From contig OX940863.1 of assembly GCA_954871525.1 (NCBI GenBank), positions 5,246,001 through 5,310,000 of the forward strand: 64,000 nt of DNA, in the 5' to 3' direction. The number at the start of each line of letters is the position of its first letter. Position 1 is the first letter of the stretch. Origin of the DNA: Parietaria judaica (taxonomy: Eukaryota; Streptophyta; Magnoliopsida; Rosales; Urticaceae). This document shows, piece by piece, positions 1 through 11,481 of the stretch. The notes beneath the pieces are model-generated. The model had not been told where the DNA came from and did no database searches. It was given only the letters and a program-made list of their open reading frames with translations. The position numbers and the translations under genes are program-made.

Positions 1-180
1 GCCGCAAGGAGTATCAGCTACGGCGCAGTGGAGGAGGGTGACAAAGACCACAAGTGCAAGGGACCGGCGTGCATCCCGCGAAAGTCCAATGGTTACATCA
101 GAGGCTGCCTTCCTGGCGACGCCTTCCGCGGCAGCAAAATGGCCGAGAACATGCCTGCTATTGATTCCGTCGAAGACTGA
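1..180 (+). CDS. RALF-like peptide gene, 3' part only (cut by window start)
   Basis: Frame 1 reads through to a TGA at 178-180. The visible peptide has the RALF core ISYGAV followed by EEGDKDHKCKG, nearly identical to the complete gene at 3866-4132, so the two are tandem paralogues. RALF peptides are secreted ligands of FERONIA-type receptor kinases that raise apoplastic pH. The signal peptide and start lie outside the window. Three of the four usual cysteines are visible; the position of the fourth reads DAFRGS here against EGCRGG in the neighbour. The C-terminus is longer and different (ends IDSVED). It may be a diverged working copy or an early pseudogene. Confidence 0.7.
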   Translation, partial: AARSISYGAVEEGDKDHKCKGPACIPRKSNGYIRGCLPGDAFRGSKMAENMPAIDSVED

Positions 181-1300
181 GCGGGATCGCGCTACCCGTG
201 TGGCAATTGATATTATTGTAGAAGTTATGAATACCATTTCATTCATTCCTTTCTAATTCACTGTTGTAGTGCAATATTTTTATTCTTTTTGGCCTGCTCT
301 GACTTATATGTAACAATAATAATATTCAGTTTTTTATGGGAGTTATTGGCTCGTGCATGTATTAAGTTCTAATAAAGTTATGGAAGTTCGTGTATTTTTA
401 TTTTCAGGTGATGCAATTTTTTAGTCTACTATGAAAAATAACAAGACATTAAATTAAAATCTGAACTGGTCGAAAGATTGAAGTGAATATGGGTTGATTT
501 TATTTCATGAGGTTACTATATCAAACAATATAGTTTATATAATTGCTATAATTTCATTCGAAAATATATAATTTATAATATCAATTATCAAGTAATACAT
601 TGTTATTTTTACCGTAAAAAATATGAAGAGAATTCTAAACTTGCATAAATCGGATCTTTATAAACGCTGGCCCGTTAAGCTACAACCCAACAGCAAATCA
701 ATGAAAAATCGATTTTTTTTTTCTTTTTTTTTTCTTTCTCTTCAATCTCTTTCTCTTTTCGAGGAGTTTTTGTTGACTCGAAAAAGCATTTATCCGATAC
801 TTCTTCTTTTAAACTCGTATCAAATCTAATAAAAATGTCATTTTTTAGCCTCATCTTTTCTCAATAGATAGAGAGCCAGCTAAATTTATGCGTTATGGAC
901 CTTATGGTCAAAATAATTAATTATTTTGTTATACAAAATTAGAAGGTTTGAGGTTTGATATCATACTTCTTGGTATTGAAACATCTATAAATTATTTAAA
1001 ATTGGAGTAACTAATTTTATATCAGAACACGTTATCATTATTAGAATAGATTATGAGATTATTAATTTAAATATTAAGTAAGACATAATTTTTTAATATA
1101 CAATTTAAAGTGATATAGTAATGTACCATGTTGGTCGTGAGTTAGGATTGGATAAAATACAATATATACGTAATCATAATTAACTAGTCGAGTTTTATTT
1201 CTAATTTCTTTTATTAAAAAAATTAGGGCAATCGATTCTGAAAGCCCTCCAACTTGCCTTATTTAGCCTGTCAATTTGAAAAATGACCATATTACACCTT
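181..1300. other. AT-rich intergenic DNA
   Basis: The 3' flank of the first RALF-like gene runs into AT-rich DNA. A pyrimidine tract lies at about 712-745. I see no exon-like reading frame, TIR pair or RNA gene. Confidence 0.5.
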
Positions 1301-1309
1301 TAATTCGGG

Positions 1310-2280
1310 CCGATTTTCGTTTTTCGGAGGCTACCGAAACGAAAGCCTTCTCGTTTCGCTGTCGTTTTCCCTTTTGCCGAGACTTTCGCAACGACATCGC
1401 ATTTCATGTCGTTTATCGACGAAAAGTGGTTGGAATTTCGCATTTTTGGTAGATTTCGGCAAAAATACCAATTAAACTTTCGGCAAAAATAATTATACTC
1501 ACACAAGAGCACCCCACCCCGCCTCGCCACGCCCGTCCGGTCGGCGGCGGCGCGCGCGTGTGGTGGTGTAACATTTGTGTGAGTCCTCCCCCATCCACAA
1601 AATCCTATGACCCTAAGGGCCCAAGCCCTTGTCCCTAATATTTGGTATATAAACATCACCAAACTCTTGTCATCTATCAATGTGGGACTTTTTGTTTTCA
1701 ACTAATATCACACATTCACACTTAACATACACATACACTTCACCTAATAATTTAACTTAATATTACACACTTCAAATAATATTATACACTTAACATACAT
1801 ATTAACTTCACCTAACATACATATACACTTAATATACATATTCATTTAATATTATACACTTCAACTAATATTAAATTTGTTAACATACCTATACAATTAA
1901 CATGCATATTCACTTAATATTACACACTTAATTAACATACATATTCACTTCACATAATAATTTGACTTAATATTATACACTTAAACTAATAAAGTGACTT
2001 AATATTATACATTTCACCCTACATATTTAAGTTACAAATGTGTTTTGTTGTATACAATTATGTCTTGTATTTATTAAATATGTAGTTTTGAACCTATATA
2101 AATATCGTGCTTAAATACTCAAATATTTTTTTACAAAATATCCATGCGAAAAGTGCGGTAAATGCGGTATGCGGCATGCCTTTTTTTTCCCTTTTGCCCA
2201 TCGACATATCCATTGGCAAGCGATATATCCGTAAAACGGAAAATGCGAAACGAAAACGGCAAGCGGTATTTTAAACCTTG
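1310..2280. repeat. Degenerate repeat region, possible old TIR element
   Basis: The left part has many TTTCGT/GAAACGA words (about 1315-1480). The middle (about 1715-2030) is a degenerate tandem array of a roughly 30-bp unit built from ACTTAATATTACACACTT and TAACATACATA. The right part (2140-2278) repeats words such as GCGGTA, GCGAAACG and AACGGCAAGCGG and ends TTTAAACCTTGG, a terminus seen in plant hAT-like MITEs. I could not find a matching left end or a target duplication, so the element call is tentative. Confidence 0.35.
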
Positions 2281-2436
2281 GTTAAAACTAACAAAAATCT
2301 AATTGGTTGGCTAAATATAAACAACACTCTAAAGTTAAGGGTGTCATATAGTCATTTTACATGGTACAAGACTAAATAAAGACAAAAGAATAAGTTAGTG
2401 GGCTGAATTAATTGCTCAAAAATTTAACTACATTGG

Positions 2437-2792
2437 TCCCATTTGGCACAGCTTAGTTTTTGAAAAAATTATTTTTGGTTTCAGTTTAAGAAAAAAACTG
2501 TTTTTTTTAACTGACAGGTGTTTGGTAAACTGTTTATAAAACAGTTGTTGTTGGTAACAAAAGTTGATTTAGCGTTTGGTAAAAAAAATTATTTAGGCTA
2601 AAAACATAGACTAAAACCGTATTTTTATTTTTAGAAAAAACCAAAAGCTACGAATCATAGCTTTTACGACTTATGTACAAAAATCCAAAATCGCTTTTGT
2701 GTTTTTTGTAAAAACAATTTTACCAAACACCTACAGTTTAGTTTATTTTAAAAATAAAAACAGAATTTTTTAAGCTGAAACAAACGCAGCCA
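2437..2792. mobile_element. Possible MITE with imperfect terminal inverted repeats
   Basis: The left end (TTGGCACAGCTTAG, near 2453) and right end (AAGCTGAAACAAACGCAGCC, near 2773) are imperfect inverted matches. The interior is AT-rich with many AAAAAC/GTTTTT words and looks self-complementary. No convincing target duplication was seen. Confidence 0.35.
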
Positions 2793-2936
2793 TTAACATG
2801 ACCAAACATCTTGTTTAAATCTATAACGGGAAATAATTACCAGATTGAAAACATAAACAAAAACCACCACATTTCATATAATTTTTACACATTAATTAAG
2901 CAAACTCAAACCTCTTAAATGATGTCATTTTAATAA

Positions 2937-3405
2937 GGGTTAATTACGGCGAAAATACTCAAAGTTTGGTCAAAGAACCCCTCGTGTATCCAAAGTTTAA
3001 AAGTGTTGGCAAAAATACCCAAAGTCGCATTTGGGGAGTTGACCACTCCATTCTCGTAATGTCGTAAACCTACCCATTAACTTTGGCCACGTGGACAAAT
3101 CTGTTTAGTTAAGTGTAATCATTAGGGGTTTATTTAGTTGTATTAAATAGTATCAATTACGAGTTTAATTCACTGTTTTGTCGTAAACGATGTTGATGTG
3201 GGCTCGTCCACGTGGCAAAAATTGTTATGTCAGCAACCCACGTTTGTCAACGTGGTCAGAGTTAACGGGTAAGTTAACGACGTTACGAGAATGGAGTGGC
3301 CAACTCCCCAAATGCGACTTTAGGTATTTTTGCCACAACTTTTAATCTTTAGGTACACGAAGGGTTCTTTGACCAAACTTTAGATATTTTCGCCGTCATT
3401 AACCC
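2937..3405. mobile_element. MULE-type MITE, copy 1 (469 bp)
   Basis: Begins GGGTTAATTACGGCGAAAAT and ends with the inverted form (CGCCGTCATTAACCC). The long arms cover most of the element: the CAAAGAACCC, AAATACCCAAAGTCGCATTT and ACTCCATTCTCGTAA words recur inverted on the right. It is flanked by a perfect 9-bp direct repeat TTTTAATAA (2928-2936 and 3406-3414), the duplication size of Mutator-like elements. A second copy of exactly the same length lies at 46382-46850. No transposase is encoded. It sits about 350 bp upstream of the RALF-like TATA box. Confidence 0.88.
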
Positions 3406-3750
3406 TTTTAATAATTATCATGATCATTGATCAACAAATTGATAAACAAAATAAAAACCACATCATAAACATAAATATAGTAATATAAACACTAATTAAC
3501 CAGATTTTCACACGTGTCGCAGCTCCATTGGCTTAACACATGTAAGCAAGAGGAATCGTCGCTTGGATGGCCATGAAACCAGTGACTTGATCATGAGGAT
3601 CTTCCATTTCCGCCATTAAAACGGACATCGATCTTCAGAGATCTCCACTGTCAAATCGACCGTTATTAACCCCTTTAAGCGTCAAATTAGCAGTTACACG
3701 TATTTTCCAAACGAGAAATAGTTAACCCTAAAAATGGACTTCAAAACCTG

Positions 3751-3858
3751 GCCTATAAAAACCCCACGATCGCGACCACCATGAAAGCACCATACTCAGC
3801 GTCGACGAGCAAAGTCCAGAACGACAAGATCACAACATACAACTCTCTTCCTCGCTAG
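3751..3858 (+). promoter_or_regulatory. TATA box and leader of the RALF-like gene
   Basis: CTATAAAA at 3753-3760 lies 112 bp before the start codon at 3866. A short upstream frame (ATG 3781 to TAG 3858, 25 codons) ends 7 bp before the main ATG. If transcription starts about 30 bp below the TATA box, that upstream ATG sits right at the cap and may not be used. A CACGTG-like word lies further up (about 3512). Confidence 0.5.
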
Positions 3859-3865
3859 GATCAGC

Positions 3866-4132
3866 ATGGCCGTGTCGGTGTCGTCGAAGGCAGGCATGGT
3901 GTACTGCGTGCTGTGCATGCTGCTGGTGAGCGCGCTGCTGGCGGGCCCCGCGAGCGCGAGGGACATCAGCTACGGCGCGGTGGAGGAGGGCGACAAGGAC
4001 CACAAGTGCAAGGGGGCAGCGTGCGAGCCGGGGAAGTCCCACGACTATGACAGAGGATGCAACCCGTCAGAGGGTTGCCGTGGCGGCAAGCCGGGCTCCT
4101 TCGCGCCTCTCGCTGGTGCCGGAAATGCTTGA
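3866..4132 (+). CDS. RALF-like secreted peptide, complete
   Basis: An intronless 88-residue precursor. Residues 1-31 form a signal peptide (hydrophobic run VYCVLCMLLVSALLAG, then PASA). The mature part starts RDISYGAVEEGDKDHKCKG and holds the RALF landmarks: the ISY motif, four cysteines, and YDRGC near the end. RALF peptides are secreted, bind CrRLK1L receptor kinases with LLG or LRX partners, and alkalinise the apoplast to control growth. There is no dibasic RRxL processing site, as in short RALF-like members. The ATG follows a TATA box at 3754. The partial gene at 1-180 is its tandem duplicate. Confidence 0.82.
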   Translation: MAVSVSSKAGMVYCVLCMLLVSALLAGPASARDISYGAVEEGDKDHKCKGAACEPGKSHDYDRGCNPSEGCRGGKPGSFAPLAGAGNA

Positions 4133-5321
4133 AGACAATAATGTCGTACAAATAATTTAAAATATCATTTAATTCATTTGTATTGACTATTTAATAAATC
4201 TTTGTTTTTGAGCTTGCTCAATATTTCAATAAAATTTATTCTTATATTATGGTTAATTTATGTGCATTTTCACGTTTTTAAATGGAGATGTACATATAAG
4301 GCTCAAGTTATCGTTGCACTAAAAAAAAACCAAGAAAATAAACTTACCTATAAAATAAACGTTGATATCTATCTACAGTAGAAATTGTAACTACTTAATT
4401 GGCATAAATATGCTCTTATAACTTTGATTGTTTCCGAACTTTCTATATATTTGTTACAAAGTTCCTAATATCGTCTAAAAAATAACTATCAGATTGCCTC
4501 ATACACATTAAGAAATTATTAATATTCACCCATCTATTTTCTAAAGCAGCAAAAAATAAAAATATATTGTAACTTGACAATTATGTACCTCTCTACTTTT
4601 TTATTTTTTTTAATATCTTGAAAAAATGTATTTTTTTTAATTATCGTGTTCCTTCAAATTCCATGTGTTCCTCTTACACGTCGCCAATATTCGTTGCTTT
4701 GTCGCCTCACGGTGGCGAATTCGTCAAGCTCTATACTAGTTGTTGTCACCGTGTTTAAATATTTTCGATTTACATTATATGCAGCCCTTCATGTCGGCCT
4801 AGTCGACTTCGGCCCCCTAGTCATTCCTCTCACCCCTTGTTGATTCGTACGTGCTACATTTTTATTTTATTTTTATGTTTATGTTTATGTTATTATTTCA
4901 GAGTTACTCGATATATTGATTTCGACCATAAGTTCAAACTTTGAAGAGTGCTTGATTTTTTGAGAAATAAAGAGTGCTTTTATAAGAAATGAAACTAAAA
5001 TGAGGGAATAAAAGCAATATTCTCAAATTGCGAACTCCAGCCCTTAGGGTATACATGGTAGGCCTGGGCCTACAATAGGTTTTCACTTAGTGATACTGAG
5101 GGGCCCCAAATAAAAAATAAAAAAACAAATATATGCTATACACTTAGCATTGAAATTTAATTTTATAATTACGAAAGGGGCCTCAAAATTGATCTTCGCC
5201 TAAGGCCCCGACAAACTCAGGGCCGGCCCTGATTGTGAATAAGGTGAAATCACAATGTTTAAAAAATATCCATGTTGAAACTTGTTACACGAGTAATGTA
5301 AAATTTTGCTTTGTACTTGGT
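4133..5321. other. Intergenic DNA with a transposon-end remnant
   Basis: Mostly AT-rich with no exon signal. At about 5040-5235 a short degenerate element is visible: GGGGCC blocks at each side and a right end CAGGGCCGGCCCTGA, a word typical of some plant hAT-type MITE ends. The left end and duplication are not clear. Confidence 0.4.
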
Positions 5322-5929
5322 AAGGGTGTGCAAAATAACCGGTAACCGTATTTTAAAACCGTAACCCGTGGAAATTATCCGGTTTAAAAAACCGTAGCCG
5401 AATTCATTTGAAAACATGTTAAGGTTAACCGTATCCGGTTTCAAACAGGATAAGGTTAAAGGTTATTTATTTTTCAAAACAGGTTTTTTTTGTAACCGGT
5501 TTTAATATTTATTTATTTATTTAAATATTTTAAAATTAAATTAAGTAGGGTTTTCTCTCTTTCAGTCAAAGCCTCTTTGAGTTGTTGAACTGGATATTTT
5601 TTATTATTTATAATTGTTGTACTTTTTGGATTTATGTTTTGGACCGGTATATTTCTTTTTGGACTCGACTGTTTTATTGTGATTTATTTTGGACTGATAT
5701 GTTTTTTGCAATAAACTCTGTTAAATGCTATATTAGAAAGAAAAAAAAAAGCAAGTTAAGGTTATTAAACAGGGTAATCATATTTTGATATCCGAAAATT
5801 AGGTTAACCGGTTTCCGGTTAACCGCTTTTAAAACAGATTAAAGTTATTAAAACATGAATAACCGGAATTAGGTTAAGGATACCAAATAGTGAAAAATAA
5901 ATAGGTTAACCGACCGGTTGCAGCCATAG
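5322..5929. mobile_element. hAT-like non-autonomous element (608 bp)
   Basis: The left end is AAGGGTGTGCAAAATAACCGG and the right end GGTTGCAGCCATAG, matching only loosely as inverted repeats but in the style of hAT ends. The 8-bp flanks TACTTGGT (5314-5321) and TATTTGGT (5930-5937) differ at one base. Both subterminal zones carry repeated AACCGGTAACCG-type words, while the middle is AT-rich. No transposase is encoded. Confidence 0.6.
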
Positions 5930-6923
5930 TATTTGGTATTCCTTTATTCTTAAAAGTCCCACATGAATAATTACAAGAGTTTGATAGTGTTTATATAACA
6001 AAAGTAAATATACCTCATACATATATTCCTTCACGACGGTCTAACGGTGCAATGGCATGGCATGGTGAGGTGAGATATGTGTATTCTTGCGTAAACGAAA
6101 TTATTTTTCACAAAAAGTTTATTAGATACTTTTGTCAAAACTAGTACTTTAAATACTTTTGTTGAAAATAATTATTTACGAAACTTACTCTCATATTTGT
6201 GCAGTCCTCCCCACTCTCTCCACGATTTTCTCCACGTTGATTTTACCGCTTGTTATTTTATTAACGTTGTGCTCCCATAATATACAATTTTATAAAGTCT
6301 ATAAATAACTACCTCCGGTTCTCATTTTTATCATCCAAAAATCGTAGGGTTCACAGTTATATACAGTTTAATTTTCTGAGCAATATATTCCGAGAGTTTG
6401 AGTGATTAAGATCGTTTTCGAGCGCACGGAACGGTCAAGACAAAAAGAAATTATGGGTTGTTTTATGCTATGGCAACTGGGCAATATCCGAACTTCTGCA
6501 CCGAGCAAAGCCGCAAAATGTCTTGCATGACTCAACCAATTTCTGCTAACCTTTGTTTTGCAGGTACCGAAGTTTCTTACCCATTGCGACAACGTAGTTC
6601 CGACGACAATAATCCACAACGGTATGTAAAAAAAAATCAATTGAATTTGTATCGAGCATATTTTTATAAAAAGAATTTGAGATTACATAATAAAAAAAAA
6701 AATCATTTTTTGTTCTCTTCAAAATAACACGAAAGTCTTATAAATAAATAAATAAGAAAACGCACTAAAAATATAACAATTCATATATGCATTCGTTGAC
6801 CGAGCTGCATACGTGGCAATCTACTATTGGTTAGTACCTGTCCAAAAATTCTCGCACATCAAAAGCGAGAGAGAGCATAATCGGTGCGAAGGCTGAAGAG
6901 CGAGCGAGAGAGAGAAGATATCC
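5930..6923. other. Intergenic DNA upstream of the pyruvate carrier gene
   Basis: Contains a TATA-like word (TCTATAAATAACT near 6298) followed by short open frames on both strands (6368-6727) that match no family I recognise. A purine-rich leader with GAGAGAGA words (6865-6918) precedes the MPC start codon. Confidence 0.4.
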
Positions 6924-8502
6924 ATGGCGGCTTCGAAGCTCCAATCGCTCTGGAACCACCCTGCCGGCCCTAAAACCAGTGAGTTCACCAAGCCTCTTTC
7001 ATCTTAAACGCATCCAAATCGCTAAGTCTCCTTCTTCGTGCTCATCTGTAATTCATTTCATCAATAGCTTGACAATCACAGATATGACTTTCGATCGATT
7101 TTGGAGAATGGATCCTATTTTTGAAATCCTTCTGTTCTGTGCGTTCTCCATTTTGATTTATCATACGAGTTTATCGGTGGCGTAGAAAGATCGATTTGTT
7201 TTAGATTCATAACCGTGTAGGTCTTTGATGTGAAGATTGGGGTTGAATCTTTCTCCAATTTGTTTGAGCTGAGATTTTCAACAATTTTATATTGTCTTTG
7301 CCCCAAATTGATCAGACCTCGGTTTATTCGAATTTTGAGAGCTCTTCTATTTAGAACTCAAGAAACAAAGTTCTGAATGTACCAATTCTTCTTATCTATG
7401 AGAATTCAATAGCAATTGAGAACCAGAATTCGGAGCTAGTGATTGTTATATATCAAAAGGCGTAAATTGCAGCTTAAGGTGGTTTTAATCTTAGTTCGTT
7501 GTGAGTTGTTTGTACTCATTGCGGAAATCTTTTGACATTACATTAAGCTTCGTGTTTTTTGTCAAAGCTCGCCGTTGTACTACTTTTTCTTTTAGGCGAA
7601 TTTTATTAACTAGTGAACTCTCTCGATTTGTATTCTGGGAAGGATTTTTTTTAAGTGTTTTAATTAACGGGGTTGTCGAAACGCAGTTCACTTTTGGGCA
7701 CCGACATTCAAATGGGGCATCAGCATTGCCAATATCGCCGACTTCTCTAAGCCACCGGAAAATCTTTCCTATCCTCAGCAAATCGGTATGCTCTTCTTGT
7801 TTTTCAGTTTAATTCTTGTTCAAATAAACCATGCAAAAGTAGATTTTTCTCAGATATAAACGCTAAACTGTATTTCTCTTACCCAAGTTCGGATTCAAGC
7901 TTTTACTTAACTACTAATCTACAGTGGTGCAGTGACTTTCTCCATTTTTTAAAACCTTTTTCCCTTTTGCACTGTGATTATCAGCGGTCACCTGTACTGG
8001 AATTATTTGGTCGCGTTACAGCACTGTCATCAAGCCGGTAAGTTTATTTCTGTGATTGGATATATCAATTTATGAATTTATCTTATTATCTTAATCATGA
8101 TCGTTGCTTGAGAATTTGAATTTGCTCTGGAATATTGCTCCGTAATATATAATTAGACACGAACGTTTGACAAGGATATTAAACCAGTTAGCTAATCTCT
8201 TTGTTCCCAAACATTTATATGTCCTTGCTGACCATTTCAAAGCTGATCCAAAGTGGCCTTAATTTGCAGAAAAACTGGAATCTTTTCAGCGTTAACCTTG
8301 CAATGTTCGGGACAGGAATGTACCAACTTACTCGAAAAATACAGTAAGTCCGGATGGGAACCCCTGTAGCCATAGGCATAGTTCCACCTATGGATGTGAA
8401 TTTCTGTCCGTATCTTCATAAACGCTTAATGGTTTTTCTGCTCTTCAACAACGCAGGCATGATTATTTCTCTGAAACGGAACCGGCTATCACCAAAGAAT
8501 GA
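6924..8502 (+). CDS. MPC2: Mitochondrial pyruvate carrier, MPC2 type
   Basis: Five coding exons: 6924-6978, 7687-7785, 7985-8037, 8270-8343, 8457-8502. They give 108 residues, the usual plant MPC2 length. The protein starts MAASKLQSLWNHPAGPKT, then has the family's HFWAPTFKWGISIANIADF, the KPPENLSYPQQ segment and KNWNLFSVN. MPC2 pairs with MPC1 in the inner mitochondrial membrane to import pyruvate for the TCA cycle. Two to three short membrane helices cover residues about 20-95, and the tail is polar (ends AITKE). All introns are GT-AG and phases agree. The first intron (708 bp) is the longest. Confidence 0.93.
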
Positions 8503-9618
8503 CGACGACGACGATATCCTTTTTATGCTTAGCAAGGGACCAAAGTAACTTGTAATTTTCTTTGAATTTACCCGTGCTTGCCAATGTGGCATTTAGAAAG
8601 TACATTTGCCTCTTTGTGTGTGTGATTTGCTTGTACTGGTCAATTGGAACAGCAAAGAGTGCTGATCACAAATAAAGATTTTATCTTGATTTATTCACTA
8701 GCCATTTCAAGTATAAAGTACTTTCATGTATGTAGGGTTTAAATATAGAAACTCCAATGCTATTTCTTTCCCTGATATGCATGTGGCAACTTATTTTTGG
8801 AGCTATTATTGCTCGTTTTTAACACAACTCCCATTTGTTGTGTATTATGTATTGCCAGATCAGTATATATTGTGGTAAAAGTGAAATGCCTTATATGTCG
8901 ATAATTAAAAGAGTAATTGACAATTTCACACTAATTGCCCCCTGGACTTTTAATATAGGTGCAGCTTGTCCCTTGAATTTTAGTGTTGGGCACTATTACC
9001 CCTTACTCAGCCAAAAATTGATTGAGAATTTGAACTTATTAGCAAGACGTGGTGGCATTTTCATTATTTTTTTTTAATAGGTGTGGACTCATTGATTGTT
9101 TCCCTTGATCAGTTGATCTCTCGTTTAAGTGACAACGTGTTGGTGTTTTGTCAATATAACTGGTATTATTGCAAAAAATTAAAGATTATGGGGACAAAAA
9201 GGTCCCAACTTGTTCAAGGAATATCAACACCCACTTACCAATTACTGTAATTTAATTGTATACCAATAGAATATCTAGCTTTTATGTTTTTTTTTTAAAT
9301 TAAATTTTATCATCACCAATTTAAAATTTCCAATCCAATTGCATTAGATAAGCAAAATGAAATGTAGAGTAGAATGATTAAAAAGGATGATTCACTAAGC
9401 CTCAGTGTATAAATTTCACAAGTTCAGTGCCCATTTTTAACGTCTCATTACAACAAACTAACAAATGCCGGGAAGATGTTAAAAAATTGACCGTTCACTG
9501 CTCAAAAATAGCCCATGAAGATTTTGTAAACTCAAGTCATTTGCATACAAATAAGCCAAAGGAGTACATTTGCCCTATTGTTGACAAGAGTGGCAGGCGA
9601 GAGCGCTCAATACGCTCG
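8503..9618. other. Intergenic DNA between convergent genes
   Basis: Holds the 3' UTR of the MPC gene and AT-rich DNA. The segment around 8920-9010 (TTGCCCCCTGGACTTTTAATA) resembles the ends of common plant TIR elements, but no partner or duplication was found. Confidence 0.4.
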
Positions 9619-11481
9619 CTAGCAACGTCTGCGCCCATCCCCTTTTGACTTGGGTTGGTCGTCGTCGTCGTGGCCGTTCATGCCCAAGCTCAGGTCTAAC
9701 GTGCTCTCGTTTAGATCTTGACATACAACCTTATTCGTGTCCTGTGATTGAAACCAACCAAATGTTGACATTTAACAATATGGCAATTTTCATCAAACTT
9801 CAGTGACATAATGAGGATTTAAGTAGCAAAAACCAATAATTGTTTAATAATGCATTTTTTCCCTCTGAATTTTGTTTGGGCGTACTTTGCCTCTCGAATA
9901 TTTATTTATGGTGCAATTTTCCCATGTGACCTTCCATATTGATGAGAGTAGGAGAATGATATCTCAAGTTTCGAACCCATTCATATTCATTTAACCTTTC
10001 TACTTCCTTTTTATACTCGCTATTAAAATGATAAAAAAAAATATTTACTTGGATACAGGGCAAAAGCTACCAATCTTTTTATAACTGGCAATCAAGTTTC
10101 TCTTATAGTGTCTACTGTGTATTATGACTCTAAAACTCAATTAAAAGGGCCTTACGTTTTTTAGGCTGCGGAAAATACTCACAACACACTATATATACAA
10201 AATATAGGATGAAAATAATTAATTACAAGATGAGAAATACTTAATTTCAAAGACATCAAAGAATGAAATTGAGTTTTATATAATGAAAGATACGACTCTG
10301 ATATATATATTTTTTTAATTAACGCTAATAACGAGAGGGCATTGCACATTATGAAAATTTAAAGGGCAAGGTGGACATAAAACTACAAGTAGAATTGCGA
10401 AGATCTAAAAGTACGAAAGAAAAAACCATTGAATGCTTTCACCTCATTATCATTCATGGGAACATCGTTGATGTCGGGTTTCTCATCCAAATTACCGTCT
10501 TTGGCAGATGAACCGCTATCTAATGGTTTCGCTTCATCCGACCCCTTCTCCGCAGCCTCGTCTTCTGCAGCGCTGTATTTCTGTTCTTCTAGCACTGCAA
10601 TCTGCAATTTTCGACAGCAATAAGAAAGACTAAACTTCCATCTAATAAAGATAAACCAAAGAAGAAGATTTATAAAAACAATATCAATGGTAATATACAG
10701 AAAGTTCTCTAAATCCTAATCAAATAGAGGAAAAACCCAATATTCTTCATTACAAGATCAAGAGACGAGCGGGAAAAAAAAAATCGCAAATCGGCACGCC
10801 AGTTTCCAAAACTGAAAGAAAGTCTCATATTTGAAACCCCAAAAACCGAGAAATCGTCAGTGAACCCTGATAAATCGACGGCATTTTAAGCAATTCTCAC
10901 AACTTCCAAGAAAAATCCTTATCCAGCATCTCCAAATCAAGCTTAAAAATTTCCAATTTGCCCAGATTCTATCAATAAGCTATCGGCATTCTGACCTAAC
11001 GAAATTCCCAAATTGCTTACTCTCTTCTCGAATGTCTGACCTAACCCTAAACCCCAATTCCTTCGATCAGAACTCAAAAGAAAAAGTAAACGCGTCAGAG
11101 GTTTCGAATCGATACCGGAACGTATTTGAATTTTCTCCGGGGAGGCTCCTCCTCCGCCGCGGAGTCCTCCTTAACGGAAGCCGCGGCCTTGGCGTCGCCG
11201 CCGCCGTTAGTAACGGCGGAGGCGTTCTGGCTCTGCGTGATCGGCGTCCACTTGAAGAGCAGAAGATGCGCGCCGTTAGCGCCGTTGACGGCGGAGCCGT
11301 TGAGGTGGTGGTGGGAGTGACCGGCGGTGCCGTGACCGTTGGAAACCGTGGACGTCGTGGAGGAAGAGGAGGAGGACACGTGAACCCACTTCTTCTTCCA
11401 CTTCCGGACCGGACCGGTGAACACCGTGGCGGGTCCGTACCGGGTCGAGGACCGGCCCAGCCGGGCTCCGACTCCCTCCAT
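9619..11481 (-). CDS. Uncharacterised plant protein with a C-terminal EAR-like motif
   Basis: Three minus-strand exons: 11481-11116, 10601-10443, 9741-9619, all phase 0, giving 215 residues. The N-terminus reads MEGVGARLGRSSTRYGPATV followed by a basic KWKKKWVHV segment. A low-complexity Ser/Asn/His stretch comes next, then HLLLFKWTPITQSQ and RRKFKYVPIAVLEEQK across the first junction. The second exon is acidic. The short last exon reads CQDLNESTLDLSLGM, containing both DLNxS and LxLxL forms of the EAR motif that recruits TOPLESS-type corepressors, then an acidic and basic tail. The basic N-terminus plus EAR motif suggest a nuclear transcriptional regulator, but no DNA-binding domain is recognisable. 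I recall similar plant proteins of unknown function. Without the second splice, the frame would end in a non-conserved FNGFFF tail. Confidence 0.75.

Noticed and set aside
1300..1701. Minus-strand frame of 133 codons
   Set aside because: Lies in a degenerate repeat zone, no domain or splice context; composition is that of the repeat.
3781..3858. Upstream reading frame before the RALF-like gene as a regulatory uORF
   Set aside because: Its ATG is 21 bp below the TATA box, so it is probably at or before the transcription start; kept only as a note.
6368..6727. Overlapping open frames on both strands downstream of a TATA-like word, including a VPKF segment recalling the NOI/RIN4 motif
   Set aside because: Only four to seven residues match, the rest of the motif is absent, and stops follow at once. 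Too weak for a gene call.
10383..10442. Extension of the EAR-motif gene's second exon through to a stop (FNGFFF tail)
   Set aside because: A good GT donor ends the exon at 10443 and a phase-matched acceptor at 9742 leads to a motif-bearing last exon, which is the better model.
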